Shown here piece after piece: positions 42,037 through 50,767 of a DNA stretch of 64,000 bases. Source of the stretch: Nonomuraea basaltis. Lineage in GTDB: Bacteria > Actinomycetota > Actinomycetes > Streptosporangiales > Streptosporangiaceae. Each line of letters begins with the position of its first letter. Position 1 is the stretch's first letter. The stretch spans positions 54,119 to 118,118 of the forward strand of contig NZ_VCJS01000011.1 in the NCBI RefSeq assembly GCF_005893125.1, written 5' to 3'. Made by a program: the position numbers and the translations under genes. The notes under the pieces were generated by a model, which saw only the letters and a list, made by a program, of their open reading frames with translations, was not told the origin of the DNA and ran no database searches.

Positions 42037-42548
42037 AGGTAGGGCCCCGAGCCGCCGTGCGGCCGCTGCGGTCCTTCATCGCCCGGCACGCCGGGCAGCG
42101 CCCTGCGCATCTGCTCCAGCTGGGCGCGGGCGGCCATCTGCTGCGCGAACAGCGTGGTCTGGATGCCGTGGAACAACCCCTCGAGCCAGCCGACGAGCTG
42201 GGCGTGCGCGATGCGCAGCTCCGCCTCGCTCGGCGGCGTGCCGTTCTCGTCGGTGAACGGGAGAGACAAGCGCTCCAGCTCGTCGACCAACTCCGGCGCC
42301 AGGCCGTCCTCGAGCTCCTTGATGGAGGACTCGTGGATCTCCTTCAACCGCTTGCGGCTGGCCTCGTCGAGGGGCGCCGCGCGGACCTCCTCGAGAAGCT
42401 GCCTGATCATGCTGCCGATGCGCATCACCTTGGCGGGCTGCTCGACCAGGTTGGTGACCGAGCGATCCTCTTCGCCGCTATCGCCCTGACCTTGGAAGTC
42501 GGGGCCCACCACCACGATGTGGGGGGTGTTGTTCTCCTCAGCATTCAT
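42033..42548 (-). CDS. bpa: Bacterial proteasome activator Bpa
   Basis: A 171-aa helical protein of the Bpa (DUF2587) family. It forms a ring that opens the 20S proteasome without ATP. The four-helix core has SVTNLVEQPAKVMRIGSMIRQLLEEVRAAPLDEASRKRL and the LERLSLPFTDENGTPPSEAELRIAHAQLVGWLEGLFHGIQ region. The C-terminus ends GPYL, close to the GQYL of mycobacteria that docks into the proteasome. The core proteasome genes are not in this window. It follows the quinone oxidoreductase gene by 5 bases, so they are one operon. Confidence 0.92.
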   Translation of the reverse strand: MNAEENNTPHIVVVGPDFQGQGDSGEEDRSVTNLVEQPAKVMRIGSMIRQLLEEVRAAPLDEASRKRLKEIHESSIKELEDGLAPELVDELERLSLPFTDENGTPPSEAELRIAHAQLVGWLEGLFHGIQTTLFAQQMAARAQLEQMRRALPGVPGDEGPQRPHGGSGPYL

Positions 42549-42553
42549 AACAC

Positions 42554-43510
42554 TCACCGTACTAGCAGGATCTTGCCGACGTGCTCCCCCGAATCCAACA
42601 TTCGGTGAGCTTCGGCCGCCTCCGAGATGGGGACCTCCGCGTACACTACGGGACGTACGGCACCGGCCCCGACCAGGGGCCAGACGTTGTCCACGACGCT
42701 CCGGACGATGGCGCCCTTCTCCTCCACCGGCCGTGCCCGCAGCGTGGTGCCGTGGACGGAGGCGCGCTTGGCGAGCAGGGCGCCGAGGTCGATCTCGGCC
42801 TTGCGGCCGCCCTGCAGCCCGATGACCACCAGCCGGCCGCCGGTGCGGAGCGCCCGGACGTTCCCCGCGAGATACTTTGCGCCCATGATGTCGAGGATGA
42901 CGTCGGCCTTCACCTTCTCGGCGAAGTCCTCCTCGCGGTAGTTGACGACCTCGTCGGCGCCGAGCTCCCGGACGCGCTCGCCCTTCTCCGCCGTGCCGAC
43001 GGTCGCGACGACGTACGAGCCGAGCGCCTTGGCGAGCTGGACGGCGAACGTTCCCACCCCGCTCGCCCCGCCGTGCACCAGCAGCGTCTCGCCTCGGCGA
43101 AGCCGGCCGACCATGAACACGTTGGACCACACCGTGCACGCCGCCTCGGGCAGCCCGGCGGCGACCGCCAGCGGCACGCCGTCCGGCACCGGCATCACCT
43201 GCTGCCAGGGCACGGCTACGCGCTCGGCGTAACCGCCGCCGGCGAGCAGCGCGCACACCTCGTCCCCCACCTGGAACTGCTCGACGTCCGCGCCGACCGC
43301 GGCCACCACGCCGGAGACCTCCAGCCCCGGGTACGGCGGCGTGCCCGGGGGAGGATCGTAGAATCCGTTACGTTGCAGAACATCGGCACGATTCACCGCC
43401 GAGGCTGCCACGTCGATGAGCACGTCACCGCGCTCGACACGCGGCTCCGGCACCTCCCGCCACTCCAGCACCTCTGGTCCGCCCGGCTCGGCAATCTCAA
43501 TGGCTCGCAT
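42554..43510 (-). CDS. NAD(P)H:quinone oxidoreductase, zinc-free MDR (PIG3) family
   Basis: A 318-aa medium-chain reductase of the quinone oxidoreductase/PIG3 type. The start MRAIEIAEPGGPEVL, LQRNGFYDPPPGTPPYPGLEVSG, and the nucleotide-binding VHGGASGVGTFAVQLAKALG with the AXXGXXG variant are typical. No zinc-ligand cysteines are in place, fitting NADPH-dependent reduction of quinones. It is upstream of bpa with 5 bases between. This operon coupling suggests a stress setting, but link with proteolysis is speculative. Confidence 0.88.
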   Translation of the reverse strand: MRAIEIAEPGGPEVLEWREVPEPRVERGDVLIDVAASAVNRADVLQRNGFYDPPPGTPPYPGLEVSGVVAAVGADVEQFQVGDEVCALLAGGGYAERVAVPWQQVMPVPDGVPLAVAAGLPEAACTVWSNVFMVGRLRRGETLLVHGGASGVGTFAVQLAKALGSYVVATVGTAEKGERVRELGADEVVNYREEDFAEKVKADVILDIMGAKYLAGNVRALRTGGRLVVIGLQGGRKAEIDLGALLAKRASVHGTTLRARPVEEKGAIVRSVVDNVWPLVGAGAVRPVVYAEVPISEAAEAHRMLDSGEHVGKILLVR

Positions 43511-43624
43511 GCGAACCACGGTAGCCGGGCAAAGAAGTTGTGGGTTGCCGGGCTGCACGGGAGTCTGTGGCGTTAACCTGCAAGGTATTTGCTGCCCCTT
43601 TAGACCCACCCGAGGGGGAACACG

Positions 43625-45487
43625 GTGGCAAGACACGATCGAGAAGAATCTCTCGAGGAACAGCTGGCCTGGCTGGATGCGATCAAGGAGACGGACGAGG
43701 CTCCCGTCTCCGTCAGCGCCTCGACTGCTTCTGCCGACGAGCCCGTCTCCTCGCCGTACCCCAAGGACCCGTGGCTGCTCGTCCCGACGCAGCATGACAC
43801 GCCGACGCCGCCGCTGTTCCGGGCGGCCGTCGACTCCGTGTACGGCGCCGAGGCGGCCGAGGACCTCCCCGAGGAGGAGAGCGAGGCCGGGGAGTGGCTC
43901 GGCAAGGCAGGCGCCAAGGAGGAGCCCAAGAGCCCGCCGCCGAGCCCGAGCGCGGACGACCCGTTCCACGCCCCGCTCAAGCCGCTGCCGCGCCCGGACG
44001 ACACCGATACCTACGCGCTGTCGTTCACGCCGCCGCCGGTCGAGGCCGGCAAGCCGGAGCAGACCGCGGACGAGCCCCAGGACGCCCCGTGGCCGCCGCC
44101 GCCCGACTGGTCGCGGCCGGCCGAGCCGCCCGTAGAGGAGCCGCAGACCGTACAGGTGCGCAAGCCCTTCGAGGAGCACGCCCCCGCCGAGGAGCGCGCC
44201 CCGGATAAGGACGCCCACGAGGCATGGGAGGACACCCTCCCCAGGAACGAGCCGCTGAAGTGGGCGGAGTCCGCCGAGCGCCCTCAGCGGAGCGAGCCGG
44301 AGCCACTTCCCAAGGACGAGCCTCCCCAGCGGCCCGAGCCGGTCCAGCAGCGGCCCGAGCCGGTCGAGCGGCGGCCCGAGCCGGTCGAGCGGCGGCCGGA
44401 GCCGCCGCAGCAGCAGGAGCGTCCCCAGTGGACGGAGCAGCAGGAATGGCGGCCCGCGGAGCGCGAGATCCCGGCGCCGCCTCCCCAGCCGCGCCGCCGT
44501 CCGGCCCCCATTCCGGTGTTCACCGCCCCACCCAGGCCGCCGGCCACCGGCCGGCCGACCGCCGACAGCCTTGACCCGGAGTCCCTGCTACGCGGAAGGC
44601 GTAACGCCCCCTCCAAGGGCTGGCGCCGCCTGATCTACAAGGCGTCGGGCGGTTGGATCAAGCCCGGCGAGCCGCCGGAGGTACGCCGCCGCCGCGAGCT
44701 CGTGGCCAGGGCTCGCACCCCGGTGACCACCGGACATCACCGGGTGGCCGTGCTGAGCCTGAAGGGCGGCGTGGGCAAGACCACGACCACGGTCGGCCTC
44801 GGCGCCACCCTGGCCCAGATGCGCGGCGACCGCGTCATCGCCGTGGACGCCAACCCCGACCGGGGCACGCTCTCCGACAAGCTGGTCCTGGAGACCTCCG
44901 CCACCGTGCGCGACCTGCTCAACGAGCGCGACCAGGTCAAGCGCTACGTCGACATCAGGGCGTTCACCTCGCAGGCGCCCTCGCGGCTTGAGGTGCTCGC
45001 CTCCGACCGCGACCCGTCGGTGTCGGAGGCGTTCAGCGGCGCCGACTATCAGGACGTCTCCCAGGTGCTGGAGAACTTCTACTCCATCTGCATCACCGAC
45101 TGCGGCACCGGGCTGCTCCACTCCGCCATGGGCGGCGTGCTCGGGCTCGCCGACCAGATCGTCCTGGTCAGCTCCGCGTCGGTGGACGGCGCCCGGGCGG
45201 CCTCCGCCACGCTCGACTGGCTGGAGGCGCACCACTACGGCGACCTGGTGAAGAACGCGACCGTGGTGTTGTGCAGCGTCCGGCCGCGGTCGAAGTCGGC
45301 GGTCGACATCAAGAAGCTGGAGGCCCACTTCGCCGCCAGGTGCCGCGCCGTGATCCGGGTGCCGTACGACCCGCATCTGGAGGAGGGCGCGGAGATCGAC
45401 CTGGACCGGCTGCAGGAGGTCACCAGGGACGCCTACCTCCAGCTCGCCGCCTGCGTGGGCGACGGGTTCGCGGGAGTCCGCGAGTGA
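43625..45487 (+). CDS. MinD/ParA-family ATPase with long proline-rich N-terminus
   Basis: 620 residues, GTG start. The first 330 residues are disordered, acidic and Pro-rich, with three tandem RPEPVERRPEPV-type repeats (44333-44400, 21-bp units). The C-terminal 250 residues form a ParA/MinD ATPase with deviant Walker A LKGGVGKTTTT (about 378-388), and the switch VDANPDRGTLSDKL. This architecture matches EspI-like proteins linked to type VII secretion and similar actinobacterial MinD proteins, but no ESX genes are next to it. The P-loop signature lysines are intact, so it should bind ATP. The gene converges with tRNA-Ser by one base. Confidence 0.85.
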   Translation: MARHDREESLEEQLAWLDAIKETDEAPVSVSASTASADEPVSSPYPKDPWLLVPTQHDTPTPPLFRAAVDSVYGAEAAEDLPEEESEAGEWLGKAGAKEEPKSPPPSPSADDPFHAPLKPLPRPDDTDTYALSFTPPPVEAGKPEQTADEPQDAPWPPPPDWSRPAEPPVEEPQTVQVRKPFEEHAPAEERAPDKDAHEAWEDTLPRNEPLKWAESAERPQRSEPEPLPKDEPPQRPEPVQQRPEPVERRPEPVERRPEPPQQQERPQWTEQQEWRPAEREIPAPPPQPRRRPAPIPVFTAPPRPPATGRPTADSLDPESLLRGRRNAPSKGWRRLIYKASGGWIKPGEPPEVRRRRELVARARTPVTTGHHRVAVLSLKGGVGKTTTTVGLGATLAQMRGDRVIAVDANPDRGTLSDKLVLETSATVRDLLNERDQVKRYVDIRAFTSQAPSRLEVLASDRDPSVSEAFSGADYQDVSQVLENFYSICITDCGTGLLHSAMGGVLGLADQIVLVSSASVDGARAASATLDWLEAHHYGDLVKNATVVLCSVRPRSKSAVDIKKLEAHFAARCRAVIRVPYDPHLEEGAEIDLDRLQEVTRDAYLQLAACVGDGFAGVRE

Positions 45488-45488
45488 G

Positions 45489-45575
45489 CGGAGGGTGTGG
45501 GATTCGAACCCACGAGGCCATCGCTGACCTGGCCGCTTTCAAGGCGGCTGCACTCGTCCACTATGCGAACCCTCC
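45489..45575 (-). tRNA. tRNA-Ser (TGA)
   Basis: An 87-nt class II tRNA on the minus strand. Acceptor GGAGGGT (45575-45569) pairs ACCCTCC (45496-45490), discriminator G at 45489. The loop CTTGAAA between CCGC/GCGG gives anticodon TGA. A long variable arm and a GGTTCGAATCC T-arm are present. No encoded CCA. Confidence 0.9.
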
Positions 45576-45599
45576 TGTGCGCAAACCACGATAGCGGCT

Positions 45600-45953
45600 G
45601 TGGTGACAGGGGTGTACGTTCAGGAGGTGGCGGATCTCAACGTCGAGGTGGAGCGCGGTCACTCGGCCACGCTCGTGCGCGTCGACGGCGATCTCGACAA
45701 GCTGACCGCGCCGCTGCTCAGGGACGTCCTGGTGAAGCTGCTCGCCGAGGGCCGCGTGGAGATCGTCGTGGACGCGTCGCCGCTCGACTTCTGCGACTCG
45801 AGCGGCCTGTGGGTTCTGGTGGAGCACCAGCGCCGGGTGGCCGCGCAGGCCGGCTCGTTACGCCTGGTCGGAGTGCACGGCGTGCTGCAGCGCGTGCTCG
45901 AGGTGACGGCTCTCAAGGCCGCCTTCGACAGCGTGGCCGTCGCGGAGCTGTGA
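45600..45953 (+). CDS. STAS-domain anti-anti-sigma factor
   Basis: About 117 aa, with a STAS domain: VRVDGDLDKLTAPLLRD, the VVDASPLDFCDSSGLWVLVEH phospho-helix (Ser in DSSG) and a LRLVGVHGVLQRVLEVTAL end. It probably antagonises an anti-sigma ATPase. Starts are unclear: GTG 45600, GTG 45612 or GTG 45627 all precede the domain, and the first two follow the tRNA. The nearest ATPase partner candidate is at 25501, far away, so pairing is unknown. Confidence 0.85.
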   Translation: MVTGVYVQEVADLNVEVERGHSATLVRVDGDLDKLTAPLLRDVLVKLLAEGRVEIVVDASPLDFCDSSGLWVLVEHQRRVAAQAGSLRLVGVHGVLQRVLEVTALKAAFDSVAVAEL

Positions 45954-46022
45954 GTGGGCGCAACCCCCGCCCGCCGAGCTGGGACAGCGCGCCATGGCCG
46001 ATCACCAAGCTGAGACGGCGCG

Positions 46023-46874
46023 CTATCGCCGATCGCTGAGCCGGGACAGCAGCCACTTCGGGCCTGCGGTCTCCGCGCCCAGCTCGCCGACCCGCTCCCG
46101 CAGCGCCCGGTCGGCGGTGACGACGACCACCCGCTCCCAAGGCCTGGCCGCGCGCACCACCTCGACGATCGCGTCGTCCCCGCTGCCGGTGGCCGCGACC
46201 ACCTGGATCCCCGGCACCTCGGACACGCCTCTGGCCGCGCCCTCCACGACCGCCACCACCTTCGGGTACCACTGCGCCAGCACCGGATGCTCCAGCCTGA
46301 GCACCGCCACGTCCTCCAGCAGCCGGGTCGCCGCCCCCGCCCGGTCGTGCCACCAGCCGTGCTCCGCCCGCGCGCCGACGATGTTGGCCACGTCGAGCAC
46401 GATGGTCTCCGGCCTGAGCATGCCCTGGACCTCGCCCCACGTCGCCGCGAAGCCGGGATGCAACCTCCGATCGGCGATCTCGGGCAGGGCCAGCCAGCGC
46501 AGCTCTGTGCTCTCGCGGTTGGCGGGCGCCGCGGCCAGCCGCTCGGCGGACTCGGCGATCACCGTCTCGAACGCCCACCCGCCGTGGTCGTCGAGGTAGA
46601 CGCCCTGCACGCGCAGCCCATCGGCACCGAGCGCCGCCTCCTCGCGGGCCTCGCGCAACGCGCTGGTGACGGCGTCCTCATGGCTGTCACGCGCTCCGCC
46701 CGGCAGCCCCCACGTGCCGCCATGGTGGCTCCACCAGACGCGCTTCTGCATGAGAACGTGCGGCACGCCGAGCTCGTCGTGGTGTACGAGGAGCAGCCCC
46801 GAAGCCCCGTGCAGTCCCCAATGCCTGTGGCCCAGGGAGCACTCAGCCCACCCGTCGCCGTCCTTAGCCGCCAT
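46023..46874 (-). CDS. NUDIX hydrolase fused to a NYN/PIN-like nuclease domain
   Basis: 283 residues. The N-terminal half is a NUDIX domain with the box GGARDSHEDAVTSALREAREEAALG (residue pattern Gx5Ex7REUxEE intact, last Gly replaced by Ala). The C-terminal half begins VLDVANIVGARAEHGWW and ends VVVVTADRALRERVGELGAE, the layout of a NYN/PIN RNase fold with acidic residues at the first strand (D of VLDVAN) and TAD. So one protein may both hydrolyse a nucleoside-diphosphate compound and cleave RNA. No partner is adjacent. ATG at 46874. RNase activity is inferred. Confidence 0.78.
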   Translation of the reverse strand: MAAKDGDGWAECSLGHRHWGLHGASGLLLVHHDELGVPHVLMQKRVWWSHHGGTWGLPGGARDSHEDAVTSALREAREEAALGADGLRVQGVYLDDHGGWAFETVIAESAERLAAAPANRESTELRWLALPEIADRRLHPGFAATWGEVQGMLRPETIVLDVANIVGARAEHGWWHDRAGAATRLLEDVAVLRLEHPVLAQWYPKVVAVVEGAARGVSEVPGIQVVAATGSGDDAIVEVVRAARPWERVVVVTADRALRERVGELGAETAGPKWLLSRLSDRR

Positions 46875-47138
46875 GGGCCGATTCTCTCAGCCTTCGCCCT
46901 TGGCGAAATGCTGGTAGTTCCTCCTGGGGCGATCTCATCTGCCCAATGTAGAGGGTTTCCGCGTCAACCTGCGTAAATGCGTTGGTCGATGTTGATCGTG
47001 GTGGGGCGATTGGGTCGTCTGACGGCCCAGAGACGGCCCGAAGCCTTGCTGTCATTTGGGCGGGCCGCTCCGATGGGAACGCGTTCTCGCTGGTGTCATA
47101 CCCGGGGGAAATGGCGCTCATTATGCCGTGGGTGCCAC

Positions 47139-47561
47139 TTAGCAACCCGTCGTCCGATTGCCATAGGTGTCGCGCGGCCACGGGGGCTCGGCGATGGCCG
47201 AAGTACGTGAAGTCGCCAGCGAGCTCCTGTCGGCGATGACCCCCCTGCTCCCGGGCGAGGGCATGCCGTACGGATCGCCCTGGCCGTACTGGGTCTGCGC
47301 GTCGTAGTGGCTCTGCGGGTCGTACTGGGTATGCGGGTTGTACTGGGGCTGCCGGTCGTACTGGGGCTGCCGGTCGTGCGGATTCTGGAGGCCGTGTCTC
47401 GGCCGGCCGGGTCCCTGGCCCTGCCCATGGCGGGGGCCCTGCGGTCCGTACCCTGGCGGCGGAGTCGCCTGACCGGCTGGCTGGCCGTACCCCGGCTGGC
47501 CGTGTTCCTGTGCCTGCGGGCCCCACGGTTCTTGCGGGTGAGGCTGTGGAGGGTATCCCAT
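47139..47561 (-). CDS. Low-complexity Gln/Pro/Tyr-rich protein, possibly a decayed gene
   Basis: A frame of 140 residues from ATG 47561 (MGYPPQPHPQEPWG). The body is Pro/Gln/Gly/Tyr-rich, with five DRQPQY-type hexapeptides (18-bp units, 47286-47375). The style matches disordered N-termini of actinobacterial membrane proteins, but no membrane or enzyme domain follows; the frame ends soon after. It may be a truncated gene or a remnant with a downstream frame shift. The next 264 bases to the NUDIX gene show no convincing continuation in any frame. Function unknown. Confidence 0.45.
   Translation of the reverse strand: MGYPPQPHPQEPWGPQAQEHGQPGYGQPAGQATPPPGYGPQGPRHGQGQGPGRPRHGLQNPHDRQPQYDRQPQYNPHTQYDPQSHYDAQTQYGQGDPYGMPSPGSRGVIADRSSLATSRTSAIAEPPWPRDTYGNRTTGC
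47286..47375. repeat. Five 18-bp tandem repeats within the low-complexity gene
   Basis: Units code for RQPQYD-like hexapeptides (DRQPQY, DRQPQY, NPHTQY, DPQSHY, DAQTQY) on the minus strand. The two central copies are almost identical, the outer ones degenerate. Confidence 0.65.
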
Positions 47562-47738
47562 GGCCCCAGTGTGTGGTGGCCCATCGCTGTCTGCCCCGAA
47601 TAGCCCGCCAAGGTATAGGTATGAACCGGACGGATGCGCTCGCACGTACTAGAGCAAGGCTCTCGTCCTAGGAACGATGCCGGTCTCCTGAGGAGTCATG
47701 CGGGGACAAGGATGGGGGCGTGACCGTTTGCGCAGGTC

Positions 47739-48461
47739 CTACCCGCCACCCTTGGAGAAATGCTGGTAGTCCTTCGCTCCGGACCAGTAGCCGCCCCACT
47801 CCCAGCCGACCTGCGAGAAGGCCTTCACCACCTTGTCGCCAGGATTGATCACACCCTTACCCTTCATGGGGCGCTTGGTGAACTTTTTGGCGTTTTCGTG
47901 TGCCGTGCTGCCACTTGCGGTGACATACGGGTTCTCACGGGGATTGATGTCTATCGCCTCCCCGTACGCGTGGTTGGACCAACTGCTGGATCCCGTCGCC
48001 CGCCGGCAGTTGAAGGCAGAGGTGTTGTTGGCCTCGATCGAGTCGAAGTCGTCCGCCTTGTACGCGTCCACCAGCTTCATCTGCTTGACCGGCCAGCGCC
48101 ACGCGTACAGCTTCTTGAAGACCGTCACCATGTCGTCGGTGACCGTCTTGCGCACGACCAGCTCGCCGGTGTGCGGCTTGCCGTCGAACCCCCAGTACGA
48201 CAGCGTGATCAGCCGCAGGTCCTGGTAGTGGACCGGGCAGCCCGGCCGCCACGAGTACGGCAGGCGGTCGCGGGCGACCTTCGAGACCTTGGCGCTGAAC
48301 GCGGGCGGGGCCGTCGGGCTCGGCGCGGCGGTCGGCGAGCCGGGCTTGTTGTAGACAGGAGCGGATGTCGTGGGCTCAGGAGCGGGCGCCGCGACCTGCT
48401 CCGCCGCGCCGCACGAAACGGACGCGAGCACCACGAATGTTATGGCGGCAGCACGTTTCAT
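47739..48461 (-). CDS. M15-family metallopeptidase, D,D-carboxypeptidase-like, lipoprotein candidate
   Basis: 240 residues. The N-terminus has a signal with a cysteine in ASVSCGAAEQ, a possible lipoprotein site (non-standard residue before it). A Pro/Ser/Thr linker follows, then a VanY-like zinc peptidase domain: SSWSNHAYGEAIDINP holds His and Asp metal ligands, and the second His is in KDYQHFSKGG, with the preceding Glu/Trp motif WEWGGYW. It should trim peptidoglycan stem peptides outside the membrane. Monocistronic; the 177 bases downstream to the low-complexity gene hold nothing clear. Confidence 0.87.
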   Translation of the reverse strand: MKRAAAITFVVLASVSCGAAEQVAAPAPEPTTSAPVYNKPGSPTAAPSPTAPPAFSAKVSKVARDRLPYSWRPGCPVHYQDLRLITLSYWGFDGKPHTGELVVRKTVTDDMVTVFKKLYAWRWPVKQMKLVDAYKADDFDSIEANNTSAFNCRRATGSSSWSNHAYGEAIDINPRENPYVTASGSTAHENAKKFTKRPMKGKGVINPGDKVVKAFSQVGWEWGGYWSGAKDYQHFSKGGG

Positions 48462-48501
48462 CTAGCCACCATATGCGACGTCTCGCCAGCTCAGGGGACT
48501 A

Positions 48502-48912
48502 TCAGCACCGTGCGCCGAGCCCGTTTCGCCAGGGTGGCCGCCACCGAGCCGCACCAGGAGTGTTCAGGTCCTCGCGCAGCGCCTCGACGAGCGGGGCGAG
48601 CAGGGTCGCCAGCTCCGCGGACGTCGTCTGGGGCGCGGCCGGCACGGGCTCGGGCTCCGGCTCGACCTTGTGCGGCCGGACGGCCACCAGGCCCCGAGCC
48701 ACCAGCTCCTCACGGATGGCCAGGGCGAAGCACACCATGCCGGCGAGCCCCACGACGGCCACGCCGAGGCCGGTGAAGAACTCGGTCATGGTGGGGTTCG
48801 TCCAGTCGGCGTTCTCGGGCTGGGTGCCGAGAGCGAAGGGGGCGATCATCAGCCACAGCCCGGCCAGCGCGGCCAGGGCCGCCGCGACGGCGCCTGCGAA
48901 CTTGCGAATCAT
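48502..48912 (-). CDS. Small membrane protein, SPW-repeat-like
   Basis: 136 residues with two helices (about 7-29 and 45-66) separated by an acidic loop with NPTMTEFFTGLG, then a Pro-rich linker and a short tail. The FALGTQPEN...WTNP pattern resembles SPW-type small membrane proteins of actinobacteria, though the match is loose. It starts (ATG 48912) overlapping the upstream MFS stop by 4 nt, so it is co-translated and may assist it. No known function. Confidence 0.65.
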   Translation of the reverse strand: MIRKFAGAVAAALAALAGLWLMIAPFALGTQPENADWTNPTMTEFFTGLGVAVVGLAGMVCFALAIREELVARGLVAVRPHKVEPEPEPVPAAPQTTSAELATLLAPLVEALREDLNTPGAARWRPPWRNGLGARC

Positions 48913-50714
48913 TGCGAGACTCCTCCGGTTACGAGGTCTTTCCGTGGTGGTGCGGCCTGCGCGATCAGGGCGCGCGAGGCGGGCCGCAGCACCGTCTGCG
49001 CGACCGACCTGGCGCGCTCGCGCTCGGAGCGGTCATCCGGCGGCGCCATTCTGGCGACCGCAGTGAGCAGCGCGGACCGCTCGCCGTTGGACCGCTCGAT
49101 GCGCTGCGCCACAAGCTCCAGCAGCAGTCCGGCCAGCACCAGGTCGTCCTTGCCGAGCGGCTTGGGCACGGGCGCAGCCGCCGTGGCGCCGCGCAGCGGC
49201 AGCTCCCTGAGGAAGATCGTGGCCACGAACCCGATCAGCGCGATGGGCACGCCCACCATGAACACGGTCTCCAGCCCCCGCGTGAACGACTCCAGCACGA
49301 TGTGCTTGATCGGCTCGGGAAGCTGCTGGATCGCGGCGGGGCTGCCGAGCTTGACCTCCGAACCGCCGGGCAGCGTGATGTTCGCGGCCCTGAGCATCCC
49401 GGCCATCTCGTCCTTGAGCCGGTTCGTCAGGATCGCGCCGAATGCGGCCACGCCGACGGCGCCGCCCAGCGAGCGGAAGAAGGAGACCCCCGCCGTGGTG
49501 GAGGCCATGTCGCGTGGCTCGGAGCCGTTCTGGGCGGCCAGGATCAGCATCTGCATGGACAGGCCGAGGCCGATGCCGAGCACGGCCACGTCGAAGCCGA
49601 TCAGCCACTCGCTGGAGTCCACGTGCAGCCGCGACAGCAGGAACAGCCCGACGGCCACGATCAGCAGCCCCGCGACCGGGAAGATCTTCCACTTGCCGGT
49701 CTTGGTGACGATCCGGCCCGAGACCACGCCGGCCAGGAACAGCGCCACCACCATGGGCAGCGTCATCAGGCCCGACTTGGTGGGGCTGAGCCCCTTGACG
49801 ATCTGCAGGTACTGCGGCAGGTAGATCATCGCGCCGAACATCGCCATGCCGACGAACAACGAGGCCAGGCTGGTCAGCACGAACGTGCGGTTGCGGAACA
49901 GCCGCGGCGGCAGGATCGGGTTGCGCGCGGTCCGCTCCGCCAGCACCGAGAGGGCCAGCATGAGCAGGCTGGTCGCGGCCAGGAAGTAGGTCCACACCGA
50001 GCTCCACGCGAACTGGTTGCCGCCGAGCGTCAGCAGCAGCATGAGCGCGCTCGCGCTGGCCGTGATCGTCGTCGCGCCCCAGATGTCGATCGAGGTGCTC
50101 CGCCTGACCTTCGGCAGCCGCAGCACCTTCTGGATCACGATGGACGCCACCAGCGCGAACGGCACCACGACGTAGAAGCACCAGCGCCACCCGAGCCAGT
50201 CGGCGTCCACGATGAACCCGCCGAGCAGCGGCCCCGCGACCGTGGAGATCCCGAAGACGGCGCCCATGTAGCCGGAGTACCGGCCGCGCTCGCGGGGCGA
50301 GACGATGTCCCCCAGGATCACCTGCGCCAGCGCCGACAATCCGCCCACACCCAGGCCCTGTACGGCCCGCGCCGCGATGAGCTGCCCCATGTCCTGCGAC
50401 AGTCCGGCCACCAGCGAGGCCGCGACGAACAGCCCCAGGGCGGTCTGGAAGAGCAGCTTGCGCCCGAAGAGGTCGGACAGCTTGCCCCACAACGGCGTGG
50501 ACACCGTCATCGTCAACATGGTGGCACTCGCCACCCATGAGTACTGGTCCTGACCGCCGAGCTCCCCCACGATCGTCGGCAGAGCCGTGCCCACCACCGA
50601 GGTCGAGATCATCGACGTGAGCATCGCGAGCATCAGCCCGGACATGACCTCGAGGATTTCGCGGTGGGAGTAGCTCCGCGTCGCGGGGGAGGCGGTCTGC
50701 GCCTGGGCTACCAA
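48909..50714 (-). CDS. MFS drug-efflux transporter, DHA2 (EmrB/QacA) family
   Basis: About 601 residues with fourteen membrane helices (TSMISTSVVGTALPTIVGELGG start; motif A WGKLSDLFGRKLLFQ; motif C near FGISTVAGPLLGG). An unusual C-terminal tail of about 110 residues is cytoplasmic and basic, after the last helix. It should export hydrophobic drugs. Likely start TTG 50714 (MVAQAQTASP), with GGAG 3-8 bases upstream; other starts lack support. It is divergent from a TetR gene, which probably represses it through a 16-bp palindrome at 50768. Confidence 0.85.
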   Translation of the reverse strand: MVAQAQTASPATRSYSHREILEVMSGLMLAMLTSMISTSVVGTALPTIVGELGGQDQYSWVASATMLTMTVSTPLWGKLSDLFGRKLLFQTALGLFVAASLVAGLSQDMGQLIAARAVQGLGVGGLSALAQVILGDIVSPRERGRYSGYMGAVFGISTVAGPLLGGFIVDADWLGWRWCFYVVVPFALVASIVIQKVLRLPKVRRSTSIDIWGATTITASASALMLLLTLGGNQFAWSSVWTYFLAATSLLMLALSVLAERTARNPILPPRLFRNRTFVLTSLASLFVGMAMFGAMIYLPQYLQIVKGLSPTKSGLMTLPMVVALFLAGVVSGRIVTKTGKWKIFPVAGLLIVAVGLFLLSRLHVDSSEWLIGFDVAVLGIGLGLSMQMLILAAQNGSEPRDMASTTAGVSFFRSLGGAVGVAAFGAILTNRLKDEMAGMLRAANITLPGGSEVKLGSPAAIQQLPEPIKHIVLESFTRGLETVFMVGVPIALIGFVATIFLRELPLRGATAAAPVPKPLGKDDLVLAGLLLELVAQRIERSNGERSALLTAVARMAPPDDRSERERARSVAQTVLRPASRALIAQAAPPRKDLVTGGVSQ

Positions 50715-50767
50715 GACTCCACACCCCCTTCGTATAGCTTTGTCCGACTTGAGTATACGCATGTTTA

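Noticed and set aside
47286..47375. CRISPR array
   Set aside because: The repeats are contiguous coding hexapeptide units without spacers, and no Cas gene is present. The 27-bp repeats at 30010 also lack spacers.
46864..47526. 220-aa minus-strand frame next to the NUDIX gene
   Set aside because: Composition is Pro/Arg/Ala low complexity from another frame of the repeats, no family likeness, and it overlaps the NUDIX start.
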